A stretch of DNA of 64,000 nucleotides from Pectobacterium aroidearum (GCF_041228105.1 NZ_CP166097.1:62001-126000), one strand, 5' to 3'. Positions 9,361 to 19,018 are shown, counted from the stretch's first letter. Numbers and translations are program-made. Notes: a model not told the origin generated them from the sequence alone.

Positions 9361-9840
9361 AGTCTTGCTCCTTGTTATTGAACGGAATGAGTAACTTCGC
9401 CGTTCACATAGCAATCCGTGTGCCAGAATTTATGTGTTTGTTTTTTAATGAAAATTAATTAATTCAAATTTTACCTAAGCGAAATTTGAGCAAAAAATTG
9501 CGCAGACTTTGCGAATCGTTTGCAGACATTGCGTAAAAAGTGATTTTCACCAGAAAGTGAGCAATAAGTTGCGCAGAATGCGCATTTATTCTGAAAATTT
9601 TAGTTAGTGTTGAGAGATTGCCGTCTTTTTTGAATGAATAAGCGATTAATCAGGGCATAAACCAATGCTATTACCGATTAAAAAGGGAAAAATAATCCCC
9701 ATGATTAATCGTTAGCCGACTGATGTTGTGGGTGATAGCAATGTGGGCAATGAGATGGCGAAATCAGGTGAACAAATCGAGGGAGTGTCGGTCGCGGATT
9801 TGGCACTGCTATCACGACGTGCTGAAAGATAGTCGGTGAC
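9361..9840 (-). promoter_or_regulatory. AT-rich hcp upstream region
   Basis: About 480 bases with no credible gene. It is much richer in A/T than its neighbours and should carry the hcp promoter. It contains a 19-bp direct repeat (separate entry). I could not single out one promoter with confidence. Such AT-rich leaders are typical targets of H-NS-type silencing, which is an inference here. Confidence 0.5.
9488..9577. repeat. Two 19-bp direct repeats upstream of hcp
   Basis: Copies at 9488-9506 and 9559-9577 match at 17 of 19 positions and share GAGCAA and TTGCGCAGA. They are 71 bases apart start to start; related half copies (TTTGCG, TTGCAGACATTGCG) lie between. The spacing and position suggest a regulator binding region. 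Confidence 0.6.
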
Positions 9841-9878
9841 AAAATAAAAACAGTGGGGCAAATGTGCCTGTACCCCAC
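9841..9878 (-). terminator. Terminator of avtA
   Basis: GTGGGG 9853-9858 pairs with CCCCAC 9873-9878, followed on the minus strand by TGTTTTTATTTTG. It lies 38 bases after the avtA stop. Confidence 0.75.
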
Positions 9879-9916
9879 CGTATTTCGTTTAATGACGAGT
9901 CTATTGTGGCGGCGAA

Positions 9917-11167
9917 TTAGCCTTCCTGCATCGCCTTTTCAACTTCTTCCGCCAGAATCGCAATACCCTGTTCGATTTTCTCCGGTTCCGGCACATAGTT
10001 CATGCGCATACATTGATGAGCGTGCGGCCAGCCTTGATCCAGACCGGGGAAGAAATAGTGTCCCGGTACCATGAGGACGCCGCGTTTTTTCAGGCGCTGG
10101 TACAGGATTTCCGTCGTGATAGGCAGATCTTTAAACCACAGCCACAGGAAGATTGCGCCTTCCGGTTTATGAATCAGGCACTGCTCAGGCGACAAGTAAC
10201 GACGAATAATCGCGATCGTTTCCATCACGCGCTGCTGGTAGAACGGGCGTATGACGTCGTTAGATAAGCGCAGCAGATCGCCACGTTGAATCATCTCATA
10301 CGCCAGCGCCGGGCCGACTGCACCCGGAGACAGACTAATGATGCCGTTCATGTTACCGATCGCGGAAATCACCTTTTCATCCGCAATCACGATACCGCAG
10401 CGTGAACCGGGCAGACCCAGCTTGGACAGGCTCATGCACAGGATGATATTCGGGTTCCACAGCGGCGTCGCGTCGGTGAAGATAATGCCGGGGAAAGGCA
10501 CGCCATAGGCGTTATCAATCAGCAAGGGAACCTTGTGCTGCTGCGCCAGAATATCCAGACGCATCAGCTCGTCGTCGGTCAGCACGTTACCGGTCGGATT
10601 CGTTGGACGAGATACGCAGACCAGCCCGATATCATCAGTAATCGACAGGTTATCGAAATCAACGTGATATTTGAATTGTCCTTCAGGCAACAGTTCGATC
10701 TGTGGGCGAACGGAGACGAACATGTTGTCGTCCAGCCCGGAATCCGAATAGCCAATGTATTCCGGTGCCAACGGGAACAGCACCTTTTTCAGGCTGCCAT
10801 CGCTGTGGCGACCTGCAAACAGGTTAAATAAGTAGAAAAACGCACTCTGGCTGCCATTTGTCAGCGCAATATTCTGTGGTCCAATCTGCCAGCCTAATTC
10901 ATTACTCAGCAGTTCGGCCAACGCTTTAAGCAGCGTATCCTTACCTTGCGGGCCGTCGTAGTTGCATAGCGCTTCCGTTAATTTCCCTTGTTCCAGCATA
11001 TCCTGACACAGCTGCTGGAAGTAGCTATCCATCTCTGGAATGTGTGCCGGATTGCCGCCTCCCAGCATGATTGCGCCTGGCGTACGCAGCCCTTCGTTCA
11101 GGTCGTCCATTAATTGGGTGATGCCAGCGTGGCGCGTGAATTTCTTGCCGAAAAGAGAAAAGTTCAT
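9917..11167 (-). CDS. avtA: Valine--pyruvate aminotransferase AvtA
   Basis: A 416-residue fold-type I, PLP-dependent aminotransferase that interconverts valine/2-oxoisovalerate and alanine/pyruvate. The PLP lysine sits in SLSKLGLPGSR and the substrate-binding asparagine/proline turn in SRPTNPTGN; the N terminus (SLFGKKFTRHAGITQLMDDL) and the length agree with enterobacterial AvtA. It is monocistronic, with a terminator downstream and a divergent secreted protein upstream. No strong Shine-Dalgarno is visible before the ATG, but no alternative in-frame start fits better. Confidence 0.9.
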   Translation of the reverse strand: MNFSLFGKKFTRHAGITQLMDDLNEGLRTPGAIMLGGGNPAHIPEMDSYFQQLCQDMLEQGKLTEALCNYDGPQGKDTLLKALAELLSNELGWQIGPQNIALTNGSQSAFFYLFNLFAGRHSDGSLKKVLFPLAPEYIGYSDSGLDDNMFVSVRPQIELLPEGQFKYHVDFDNLSITDDIGLVCVSRPTNPTGNVLTDDELMRLDILAQQHKVPLLIDNAYGVPFPGIIFTDATPLWNPNIILCMSLSKLGLPGSRCGIVIADEKVISAIGNMNGIISLSPGAVGPALAYEMIQRGDLLRLSNDVIRPFYQQRVMETIAIIRRYLSPEQCLIHKPEGAIFLWLWFKDLPITTEILYQRLKKRGVLMVPGHYFFPGLDQGWPHAHQCMRMNYVPEPEKIEQGIAILAEEVEKAMQEG

Positions 11168-11470
11168 AGTTTATTTATCAGTGGTCGTACACAGGTTAGC
11201 GGCAACCATAGCGCTTGCGCCAATAGGGTGCAATGTGGTCAAAAAACAATCTGATGATTTTTTATCTCGCCATGTGTTTAAAATTCAGCATGAATGTCTG
11301 AGTTTACCCTCGGCAGGGAAATAGGATTTATACGACATGCTTTATGTTGCTGAAACGATGTCAGCTTTTACCGATCAATATCTCAATAATTCTGCAACTA
11401 TAGATTCCATTCATGATGATTTAGTGATGCTAATCAGATAAATAACGCGGCAATGCTGAATTTTTCCATC

Positions 11471-11488
11471 TGGTGATAGCTATCACAT
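11471..11488 (+). promoter_or_regulatory. Candidate CRP site
   Basis: TGGTGA, six bases (TAGCTA), then TCACA: close to the CRP consensus TGTGA-N6-TCACA with a symmetrical centre. It is about 75 bases before the gene for the secreted mutarotase-like protein, a plausible activation position. Confidence 0.5.
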
Positions 11489-11513
11489 TCTGACCATCAG
11501 CTGATTTGTAGTC

Positions 11514-11533
11514 TTTAGCTCGCATTAGCTAAA
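11514..11533. promoter_or_regulatory. 20-bp palindrome upstream of the DUF4432 gene
   Basis: TTTAGCT (11514-11520) and AGCTAAA (11527-11533) form a perfect 7-6-7 inverted repeat ending 27 bases before the ATG. There is no T-tract, so an operator is likelier than a terminator. Confidence 0.45.
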
Positions 11534-11560
11534 ACAATTCAGCAAAGAGGGATGGTTAAC

Positions 11561-12769
11561 ATGAAAAAATTACTGGCTATAGGCATTACACTGGCGCTGA
11601 CATCATGGCAACTATCGGCGCAGACGTTTGTGCTGACAGATGCTGAAAGCAGTGTAGAAAAGGGAAACTGGCAAATTGGTAGTGATGCTCTGAAGATCAA
11701 AAATCAGCATTTCAGCATTGAGCAAAAAGTCCTGCACGGCGGACGTCAGGAAGGCAGTAAAGTGATTACGATTACCAGTCAGGATGGGCTGAAAATTGCT
11801 CTCAGCCCGACGCGAGGGATGAACTTACTGCACGTGACGGGGAAAAACATCCGTTTGGGGTGGGATTCACCGGTTGATGAGGTCGTCAACCCGAACACCA
11901 TCAATCTGGAAAGCCGTAACGGACTGGGCTGGCTGGAAGGTTTCAATGAGATGATGGTGCGCTGCGGCTTCGAATGGACGGGGCACCCGGTCGTCAGCGA
12001 GGGCATGATCTATACCCTGCATGGCCGCGCAGGCAACACACCGGCTTCAAAAGTGGTGGTGGAAGTCAGCGATAGCGCACCGCATACCATTACGGTGCGG
12101 GGCCTTTTGAAAGAAAACAGCTTCAAGAAGTCGAATCTGGAAACCTGGACCGAGCTGCGCTACGTTCCCGGCAGCGAGTCGTTTACCGTGCATGATGTGT
12201 TGACCAACAAAGCCGACTACGCGCGCGACTATCAGATTATCTATCACAGTAATTTCGGCACGCCGATTCTGGAGGACGGTGCGCGTTTCATCGCGCCGGT
12301 GAAAGAGATTTCTCCGTTTAATGACCACGCTAAAGCGGGTCTGGCAACCTGGCAAACCTACAAAGGGCCGACAAAAGATTTTGATGAGATGGTGTTTAAC
12401 ATTACGCCGTATACGGATGGGCAGGGCAAAACGCTGGCAGCGCTCGTAAACAAGGCGGGGGATAAGGGCGTGTCGATTGCTTTTGATACCCATCAACTGC
12501 CGCTGCTGACGCTGTGGAAAAACACGGATACGGAAAAACAGGGCTACGTCACAGGGATCGAACCCGGTACTAACTACGCCTACCCGGTTACGATTGAACG
12601 TGAGCAAGGACGGGTCAAAAAGCTTCAGCCTGGCCAGAGCACGACGTTTGAGCTGACATACAGCCTGCTGAGTAGCGCAGAAGCGGTACAGAAAACGGAG
12701 CAGAAAGTAAAAGCCATTCAGGGTGATAACAAAACCACGCTGACAGAAAAACCGATCGCCATCGAGTAA
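11561..12769 (+). CDS. Secreted DUF4432 (aldose 1-epimerase-like fold) protein
   Basis: A 402-residue exported protein: the N terminus MKKLLAIGITLAL ending near WQLSAQ is a typical Sec signal peptide with cleavage after LSA, so it acts in the periplasm. The body resembles DUF4432 galactose-mutarotase-like proteins, with SPTRGMNLLHV, an N-terminal-domain Arg, FEWTGHPV, LHGRAGNTPAS and a late GIEPGTNYAYP segment. The frame opens at 11552, but that ATG overlaps AGAGGG; the ATG at 11561 gives proper spacing and a clean signal peptide. Substrate is unknown; family membership suggests a sugar or sugar acid. Neighbours (avtA, eamA) do not reveal a pathway. A CRP-like site and a palindrome lie upstream. 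Confidence 0.7.
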   Translation: MKKLLAIGITLALTSWQLSAQTFVLTDAESSVEKGNWQIGSDALKIKNQHFSIEQKVLHGGRQEGSKVITITSQDGLKIALSPTRGMNLLHVTGKNIRLGWDSPVDEVVNPNTINLESRNGLGWLEGFNEMMVRCGFEWTGHPVVSEGMIYTLHGRAGNTPASKVVVEVSDSAPHTITVRGLLKENSFKKSNLETWTELRYVPGSESFTVHDVLTNKADYARDYQIIYHSNFGTPILEDGARFIAPVKEISPFNDHAKAGLATWQTYKGPTKDFDEMVFNITPYTDGQGKTLAALVNKAGDKGVSIAFDTHQLPLLTLWKNTDTEKQGYVTGIEPGTNYAYPVTIEREQGRVKKLQPGQSTTFELTYSLLSSAEAVQKTEQKVKAIQGDNKTTLTEKPIAIE

Positions 12770-12932
12770 ACGTCCTCTAGACCGGCCACCGATTCAGGTG
12801 GTCGGCTATCCCATGTCATGGTTCCGCTTAGTCATTGTCACGTAACGTCATAATTATCTTTTCTTATCCGTTTTTTCATTTTACGCGTACCTTGAGGAAG
12901 GTATTTGTTACGTATTTGATCAGGGGATGAGA

Positions 12933-13844
12933 ATGTCGGTGAAAGATGCGCTACTCGCGCTTTGTGTCGTGGTGTTATGGGGTGTGAATTTTGTGGTGAT
13001 CAAGGTCGGCCTGAATGATATGCCGCCCTTTTTACTGGCAGGGCTACGTTTCTCGCTGGTGGCGCTACCGGCTATTTTCTTTGTTCCGTTCCCGCGTATT
13101 CCCCTGAAATGGCTGATTGCCTATGGCATGACAATCAGCTTCGGTCAGTTTGGCTTTCTGTTTCTCGCTATCAAGCTGGGTATGCCTGCGGGGATTGCCT
13201 CGCTGGTGCTACAGGCTCAGGCCTTTTTTACGCTGCTGGTTGGCGCGGTTTTACTGTCGGAAAAGCTGCGTTGGAATCACGTTGTTGGGATTCTGGTAGC
13301 CGCGATAGGGATGGTGGTGCTGGCAGAAGGGCGCACAGCGCTGCAAATGTCCTCCGGTATGACCACTACCACGCTGCTGCTGACGCTGGCGGCGGCGCTG
13401 TCATGGGCGGTCGGTAACATCGTCAATAAAGTGATCATGAGCAAAAACAGCGATGTACGCATCATGTCGCTGGTGGTGTGGGGTGCATTGGTGCCTGTCG
13501 TGCCGTTTTTCATCAGTTCCTGGCTGTTCGAAGGCAGGGACGCGATTGTCCACAGTTTAACGACGATCCAACTGCCGACGATCTTGTCGTTAGCGTATCT
13601 GGCGTTTGCGGCCACCATCATCGGTTACGGGATTTGGGGAAGCCTGCTGGCGCGCTACGAGACCTGGCGTGTGGCGCCCTTATCGCTGTTGGTGCCGGTG
13701 GTTGGGCTGGTCAGCGCCGCCGTTTTTCTTGGTGAATCGCTCTCGCTGCTGCAAATCATGGGGGCGGTGTTGATTATGGCCGGCCTGTTGGTGAATGTGT
13801 TTGGCGCGCGGTTACGTTCATGGCTACCTGTGCGGCAGCCATAG
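12933..13844 (+). CDS. eamA: Cysteine/O-acetylserine exporter EamA (DMT family)
   Basis: A 303-residue inner-membrane transporter of the drug/metabolite transporter superfamily with ten predicted helices in two EamA repeats. It follows E. coli EamA closely from memory (WGVNFVVIKVGL, GMPAGIASLVLQAQAFF, YGIWGSLLARYETWRVAPLS), so efflux of O-acetylserine and cysteine is the likely role. The frame opens at 12927, but AGGGG abuts that ATG; the ATG at 12933 has 6-base spacing and aligns with the E. coli N terminus. Single gene, no operon partner. Confidence 0.85.
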   Translation: MSVKDALLALCVVVLWGVNFVVIKVGLNDMPPFLLAGLRFSLVALPAIFFVPFPRIPLKWLIAYGMTISFGQFGFLFLAIKLGMPAGIASLVLQAQAFFTLLVGAVLLSEKLRWNHVVGILVAAIGMVVLAEGRTALQMSSGMTTTTLLLTLAAALSWAVGNIVNKVIMSKNSDVRIMSLVVWGALVPVVPFFISSWLFEGRDAIVHSLTTIQLPTILSLAYLAFAATIIGYGIWGSLLARYETWRVAPLSLLVPVVGLVSAAVFLGESLSLLQIMGAVLIMAGLLVNVFGARLRSWLPVRQP

Positions 13845-13882
13845 CGGTGCAGTTGAACGATTTGGGTATGTATTATCTGAAA

Positions 13883-13907
13883 GGGAAAACAGCGCCTGGA
13901 GGCGCTG
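13883..13907 (-). terminator. Terminator of the lgoD-uxaB operon
   Basis: CAGCGCC 13890-13896 pairs with GGCGCTG 13901-13907 around a 4-base loop; on the minus strand it is followed by TTTTCCC. It lies between the convergent eamA and uxaB stops and may work for both. Confidence 0.65.
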
Positions 13908-13917
13908 CCTATTGTTA

Positions 13918-15363
13918 TTATCCTTGTGCTTTCAACGCCTGACGCATCCCTTGCGTCAGAATATTGCCCAGATCGGCTGCCACCTGCTCCACTAAACCTG
14001 GCCGCAAAGTGAGATCCTCTCCCCAGTGTGCGGTGTCTGCGAGTACCTCGTTGACTAACTCATGCACGGTTAGATCGGTCCCCACGCGTGGCCACAGCTG
14101 GCGGTAACGGGTGAGCCACTGCTCATCATCCTGTAAAGGATACGTTTCGCCCGCTCGTTCTCCGCGGTAGAAGGCAATTAGTGCGGCCAGCGCAAACGTC
14201 AATCGTGCCGGAAAGCGCGCGTCGCGGTGGCCTGCCAGTAACTGCGGCAGAATACGTGTGCGGAATTTAGTCATGCCATTGAGTGCGATGGAGAGCAACT
14301 GATGGCGAATATAGGGGTTCTGAAAACGTCCGGTGACGGCATCGGCAAATTCACGCAGCTCATTCGCCGGTAAATCGAGCACAGGGATGATCTCTTGATG
14401 TAGCGTATTTTCTACAAAGCGACGTACATCGGCGTCCTGCATCGCTTCACCTACTGTATCCAACCCGCAGAGCCAGGCAACCGGAACCAGAGCGGTGTGT
14501 GCACCATTCAAAATCGCCACTTTACGTTCTTTATACGGCCTGATGTCGTCAACAATGCGGATATTAAGCGGGCATTCCGCTAGTTTCAGCTCATCTGCCA
14601 GCCAACCGGGGCCTTGAATGACAAAGAGATAAAAATGTTCGGCAGTATCCAGAAAGGCATCGTGGTAGCCCAGCTCCTCTTCCTGCGCTGACGACTCTTC
14701 ATGTGGGTATCCCGTTACGATTCTGTCCACGAGCGTGGAACAGAAGGTGTTGGCTGTCTCAATCCAGTTGAGAAACGCGGGTGAGAGTTGCCATTCCTGA
14801 GCATAGCGCAGAACCAGAGCTTTGAGCGCCTCTCCGTTATAGTCGATCAGTTCGCAGGGAATAATTACCCAGCCTTTATCGCTCTCACCGTTAAAATGCG
14901 TAAAGCGTTCCAGCAACAGGCGTGTCAGCTTGGCAGGAAAACTGACCGGCGGCGTATCGTTGACGCTGTCGCCTGCGTGATAGCTGATGCCCGCTTCCGT
15001 GGTGTTTGAAAAAACAAAACGAATGGCGGCGTTATGAGCCAATGCCAGATAATCGGCAAAATGCTGATACGGGTTAATCTCGTTATTCACCGAACGGATC
15101 AGGCGCGCATCGCTGACGGCCTCATCCTGTTCGTTAAGCCCTCTAATGACCGTGGTGTAAAGCCCATCTTGCGTATTGAGCGACGGTGGAAAATCGGTAT
15201 TAATGGGGCGCACAATCGTTACGCCCGCCTGGAGATCGGTCTTCTCATTTAGCACATCCAACTGCCAGTCTACAAAGGCGCGCAGGAAGTTGCCTTCACC
15301 AAACTGAATCACTTTTGTTGGATAGCATGCGCCGGGAAAGTTTTTCCGATTCAATGTCTTCAT
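13918..15363 (-). CDS. uxaB: Tagaturonate reductase (altronate oxidoreductase) UxaB
   Basis: A 481-residue polyol/mannitol-dehydrogenase-family enzyme that reduces D-tagaturonate to D-altronate with NADH. It shows the Rossmann start [42 protein letters not shown], the catalytic lysine region ([13 protein letters not shown]) and [14 protein letters not shown], all matching UxaB rather than UxuB. The start has a GAGGGA ribosome site. It lies 13 bases downstream of lgoD on the same strand, so the two are an operon that turns L-galactonate into altronate. In E. coli uxaB is not linked to the lgo genes, so the linkage is informative about function here. Confidence 0.9.
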   Translation of the reverse strand: MKTLNRKNFPGACYPTKVIQFGEGNFLRAFVDWQLDVLNEKTDLQAGVTIVRPINTDFPPSLNTQDGLYTTVIRGLNEQDEAVSDARLIRSVNNEINPYQHFADYLALAHNAAIRFVFSNTTEAGISYHAGDSVNDTPPVSFPAKLTRLLLERFTHFNGESDKGWVIIPCELIDYNGEALKALVLRYAQEWQLSPAFLNWIETANTFCSTLVDRIVTGYPHEESSAQEEELGYHDAFLDTAEHFYLFVIQGPGWLADELKLAECPLNIRIVDDIRPYKERKVAILNGAHTALVPVAWLCGLDTVGEAMQDADVRRFVENTLHQEIIPVLDLPANELREFADAVTGRFQNPYIRHQLLSIALNGMTKFRTRILPQLLAGHRDARFPARLTFALAALIAFYRGERAGETYPLQDDEQWLTRYRQLWPRVGTDLTVHELVNEVLADTAHWGEDLTLRPGLVEQVAADLGNILTQGMRQALKAQG

Positions 15364-15376
15364 GATTATTCCCTCA

Positions 15377-16399
15377 TCAGAATGTGATGACGCCTTTGAT
15401 CAGCTCACGGTTGTTAATGACATCCTTTTCATAGATGTCAGCCAGTGTGGAAAAGGGATAACGGTGTGTCAGCATCATTTCTGCGGTGAGTTTACCTTCA
15501 GACATCAAACGACCCACTTTGGCGAAATCTTCCGGTGTGGCGTTACGACTGCCCATCATCGTGGTCTCTTTCTTATGGAAGTCAGGATCGGAGAACTGTA
15601 AATCACCTTTAAACAGACCGACAAACACGATGCTGCCACCGTGGCGGATCAGGTTAATGGTGTTGTTCATCGCATGCTGGTTTCCCGTGGCATCAATCAC
15701 TTTTTCTGCCAGCGAACCGCCAAATTCGGCACGTAGCTGGGCCTCAAAATCCTCGGCAGAGGGATCGACGACCGAAAGATTCAGGTGGGCAATAACGTGC
15801 TCGCGGCGAGCTGCACTGGTATCTGCGACAACCACGTGAGCGCCGTCTGCTTTGGCGATAGCTGCTGCGCCAAGGCCAATCGGCCCGGCACCGACGACCA
15901 GCACCTGTTCACCCTGTAACACCTTTGCCCGACGAACGGCGTGTGCACTAATTGCGTAGGGCTCGATTAACGCCGCCGCCTGTGGGTCGATCCCTTCTGC
16001 AAGCAACACGTTTGTGGCGGGCACCGCCAGATATTCGCTAAATCCGCCATCCTGATGTACACCAATCACTGAAATTTTCTCGCAGCAGTTGGTACGGCCG
16101 GTCTTGCAGGCAGGACATTGCTGACAGGCGACATAGGGAATGACGGCAACCTGCTGGCCTTTTTTAAATTGATGTACATTTTTGCCCGTATCGACAACCT
16201 CTCCACATATTTCGTGGCCTAATACGCGTGGGTAGCTAAAAAAGGGTTGATTCCCTCCCCAGGCATGAATATCTGTGCCACAAATACCCACAGACTTAAT
16301 TTTAATTAATGTTTCACCTTCACCCGGAATAGGTATTTCACGTTTTTTCCAGACAAGTTTTTTTGGTTCCTGGCAAATCAATGTATTCATTGTTGACAT
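15377..16399 (-). CDS. lgoD: L-galactonate 5-dehydrogenase LgoD
   Basis: A 340-residue zinc-dependent medium-chain dehydrogenase. Catalytic zinc ligands are in [13 protein letters not shown] and LGHEICGE, the structural-zinc cysteines in [15 protein letters not shown], and the cofactor site in [13 protein letters not shown]. It closely follows E. coli LgoD (YjjN) from memory, which oxidises L-galactonate to D-tagaturonate. AGGAG is well placed before the ATG. It is the first gene of the lgoD-uxaB operon and is divergent from lgoR, the arrangement expected for local control. Confidence 0.9.
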   Translation of the reverse strand: MSTMNTLICQEPKKLVWKKREIPIPGEGETLIKIKSVGICGTDIHAWGGNQPFFSYPRVLGHEICGEVVDTGKNVHQFKKGQQVAVIPYVACQQCPACKTGRTNCCEKISVIGVHQDGGFSEYLAVPATNVLLAEGIDPQAAALIEPYAISAHAVRRAKVLQGEQVLVVGAGPIGLGAAAIAKADGAHVVVADTSAARREHVIAHLNLSVVDPSAEDFEAQLRAEFGGSLAEKVIDATGNQHAMNNTINLIRHGGSIVFVGLFKGDLQFSDPDFHKKETTMMGSRNATPEDFAKVGRLMSEGKLTAEMMLTHRYPFSTLADIYEKDVINNRELIKGVITF

Positions 16400-16540
16400 G
16401 ATTATTCTCTCCTGTTTTTTGTTTTTTCAGATATTGATGAAAAAAAATATTGATGAGAGACAGGAGCTATAAATTGTGAATGCGGACTCATAAAAATGTT
16501 TTAAATCGGTTTTTAATATGCTCAAAAAAGGAGATCTCTC
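16400..16540. promoter_or_regulatory. Divergent lgoD / lgoR control region with a direct repeat
   Basis: A 141-base AT-rich region between divergent genes. ATATTGATGA occurs at 16431-16440 and again at 16447-16456, so two copies of a 10-mer are 16 bases apart, a plausible operator for LgoR. No CRP site of good quality was found. Confidence 0.5.
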
Positions 16541-17455
16541 ATGAGTCGTTCACAAAATTTACGTCACAATGTCATTAATCAGATTATCGATGATATGGCC
16601 CGTGGTCATATTCCCTCGCCTCTGCCATCGCAAAATGCGCTGGCAGAAATGTATAACATCAGCCGCACAACGGTGCGTCATATTCTGGTTCATCTGTGTG
16701 ACTGCGGTGTGCTTATACAGGTTGGCAGCGATTATGTGATTGCCCGAAAACCCGACCACGACGATGGGTTCACCTGTATTACCGCCCCGATGGCTGAGCA
16801 AAACCGCATTTTCGAGCAGGCATTTTTCACCATGATTAACCAGCGTCTGCTACGTGTGGGAGAGACATTTTCAGAGCTACAGCTCGCACGGGATGCGGGT
16901 GTAAGTCCGGTAGTCGTACGTGAATATCTTTTAAAATTCGGGCGTTACAATCTGATTCAGAACGAAAAGCGTGGGCAGTGGAGTATGAAAGAGTTCGATC
17001 AGGCTTACGCGGAACAGCTGTTTGAATTACGGGAAATGTTGGAGACACATGCTCTGCAACACTTCCTCAATCTGCCGGACGACGACCCCCGTTGGCTAGA
17101 GGCTAAAACCTTGCTGGAGCGCCATCGCATGTTACGTGACAGCATTGGCAACAGTTTTCGCATGTTCTCGCAGCTCGATCGTAGTTTTCATGCGCTTTTA
17201 CTTTCCGCTGCTGAAAATGTCTTTTTTGATCAGTCGCTTGAAATCATCTCTGTGATATTTCATTTCCATTACCAGTGGGATGAAAGCGATCTCAAACAGC
17301 GCAATATCATCGCGATTGACGAGCACATGACCATTCTCAGCGCACTGATTTGTCGAAGCGATCTGGATGCCACGCTGGCGCTACGTAACCATTTGAATTC
17401 AGCTAAACAATCGATGATTCGATCAATTAATCAAACAGTGCGAGCTGACTATTAA
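16541..17455 (+). CDS. lgoR: GntR-family regulator LgoR of L-galactonate catabolism
   Basis: A 304-residue regulator with an N-terminal winged helix (residues about 8-70; NALAEMYNISRTTVRHIL is the recognition region), a second GntR-like segment about 90-150 (ARDAGVSPVVVREYLLKFGRY), and a C-terminal all-helical FCD effector domain (ELREMLETHAL to the end). It follows E. coli LgoR (YjjM) closely. AAGGAG precedes the ATG. Divergent to lgoD and upstream of lgoT, it probably activates both in response to L-galactonate, as known in E. coli. Confidence 0.88.
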   Translation: MSRSQNLRHNVINQIIDDMARGHIPSPLPSQNALAEMYNISRTTVRHILVHLCDCGVLIQVGSDYVIARKPDHDDGFTCITAPMAEQNRIFEQAFFTMINQRLLRVGETFSELQLARDAGVSPVVVREYLLKFGRYNLIQNEKRGQWSMKEFDQAYAEQLFELREMLETHALQHFLNLPDDDPRWLEAKTLLERHRMLRDSIGNSFRMFSQLDRSFHALLLSAAENVFFDQSLEIISVIFHFHYQWDESDLKQRNIIAIDEHMTILSALICRSDLDATLALRNHLNSAKQSMIRSINQTVRADY

Positions 17456-17668
17456 AAACCAATTAAAAACCGTAAATCATTATCAAGAGCACGGTTTTAT
17501 CAAAATAAAAACGCCTGAGAAATATCTCCTATCTATGCTCACGAGAAGTCGACTGTATTAATAAAAATTCGTGAGTGGTGATGACGTATTTCATTGCTTT
17601 CCGTTTAAAACCACTTTACTCGGCCCTGCGTTGAGTAAAGATAAAATTATAATATCCAGGAGCCAGAC

Positions 17669-19018
17669 GTGGAAAAGAATAATATAACGCTAGACCCGCG
17701 TTCTTCGTTTGATACCCGTTCTTCAGCACCGCCAGAGGGAATAATTCAACGCAGTAGTCGCATTAAACGTATTCAGACTACGGCAATGATTCTGCTATTT
17801 TTTGCGGCGGTGATTAATTATCTCGACCGAAGTTCTCTTTCGGTCGCTAACTTAACGATTCGTCAGGAATTGGGGCTAAGTGCAACAGAAATTGGTGCAT
17901 TGCTCTCCGTTTTCTCTCTTGCCTATGGGATTGCACAGCTCCCTTGTGGCCCGTTGCTGGATCGTAAAGGCCCGCGCATTATGCTTGGCCTTGGAATGTT
18001 TTTCTGGTCACTGTTTCAGGCACTGTCTGGCATGGTACACAGCTTCACTCAGTTCGTACTGGTCCGTATTGGTATGGGGATTGGCGAAGCACCGATGAAC
18101 CCATGCGGCGTGAAGGTGATCAACGACTGGTTTAACATCAAAGAGCGCGGCCGCCCGATGGGATTCTTTAATGCGGCTTCAACGATTGGTGTTGCAATAA
18201 GCCCCCCCATTCTGGCGGCGATGATGTTGGTCATGGGCTGGCGCGGTATGTTCATTACCATCGGCCTATTTGGTATTTTACTCGCTATCGGCTGGTATAT
18301 GTTGTATCGCAACCGTGAGCAGATCGAACTCACCGCTGATGAGCAGGCGTACTTGAACGCGGGCAGCGTGAACGCTCGTCGCGATCCGTTGAGTTTCATT
18401 GAATGGCGCAGTCTGTTTCGTAACCGTACGATGTGGGGCATGATGCTGGGCTTTAGCGGCATCAACTATACCGCGTGGTTATATTTAGCCTGGCTGCCCG
18501 GCTATCTACAAACGGCTTATAATCTGGATTTGAAAAGCACGGGTCTGATGGCCGCGATTCCTTTCCTGTTTGGTGCCGCTGGGATGCTGGTGAACGGCTA
18601 TGTCACGGACTGGCTGGTGAAAAGGGGAATGGAACCAATCAAGAGCCGTAAAATCTGCATCATTGCCGGTATGTTGTGCTCTGCGGCTTTTACCTTTGTT
18701 GTTCCACAGGCGACAACCTCAATAGAAGCGGTATTACTGATTAGTATGGCGCTGTTCTGCATCCACTTTGCGGGAACATCGTGCTGGGGGCTGATCCATG
18801 TTGCCGTTGCGTCGCGTATGACAGCATCAGTCGGCAGTATCCAAAACTTTGCCAGCTTCATCTGTGCATCATTCGCCCCGATTGTGACCGGCTTTATTGT
18901 GGATACCACGCATTCCTTCCGTCTGGCGCTGATCATCTGTGGTTGTGTGACGGTATTGGGTGCGCTGGCCTACGTCTTCCTCGTTCGTCAACCGATTAGC
19001 GATCCTCGTAAGGATTGA
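17669..19018 (+). CDS. lgoT: L-galactonate transporter LgoT (MFS)
   Basis: A 449-residue, 12-helix major facilitator of the anion:cation symporter family. Landmarks are NYLDRSSLSVANLTIR in helix 1, the MFS motif LLDRKGPRIMLG, RIGMGIGEAPMNPCGVKV and a cytoplasmic central loop. It closely matches E. coli LgoT (YjjL) in memory. The start is a GTG at 17669, with AGGAG seven bases upstream; no ATG fits. It stands 213 bases after lgoR, so it may have its own promoter in that AT-rich gap, and ends at a strong terminator. Confidence 0.9.
   Translation: MEKNNITLDPRSSFDTRSSAPPEGIIQRSSRIKRIQTTAMILLFFAAVINYLDRSSLSVANLTIRQELGLSATEIGALLSVFSLAYGIAQLPCGPLLDRKGPRIMLGLGMFFWSLFQALSGMVHSFTQFVLVRIGMGIGEAPMNPCGVKVINDWFNIKERGRPMGFFNAASTIGVAISPPILAAMMLVMGWRGMFITIGLFGILLAIGWYMLYRNREQIELTADEQAYLNAGSVNARRDPLSFIEWRSLFRNRTMWGMMLGFSGINYTAWLYLAWLPGYLQTAYNLDLKSTGLMAAIPFLFGAAGMLVNGYVTDWLVKRGMEPIKSRKICIIAGMLCSAAFTFVVPQATTSIEAVLLISMALFCIHFAGTSCWGLIHVAVASRMTASVGSIQNFASFICASFAPIVTGFIVDTTHSFRLALIICGCVTVLGALAYVFLVRQPISDPRKD

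Larger units (their letters stand above)
11168..11560. promoter_or_regulatory. Divergent avtA / DUF4432 intergenic region
   Basis: A 393-base AT-rich region with no credible gene. It must hold both divergent promoters. Two candidate operator sites are listed separately (11471 and 11514). Confidence 0.5.

Noticed and set aside
12888..12903. TACCTT-GAGG-AAGGTA hairpin before eamA
   Set aside because: Weak 6-bp stem, no clear role; could be chance.
16480..16500. CRP-like TGTGA near lgoR
   Set aside because: The second half-site is at the wrong spacing and does not match TCACA.
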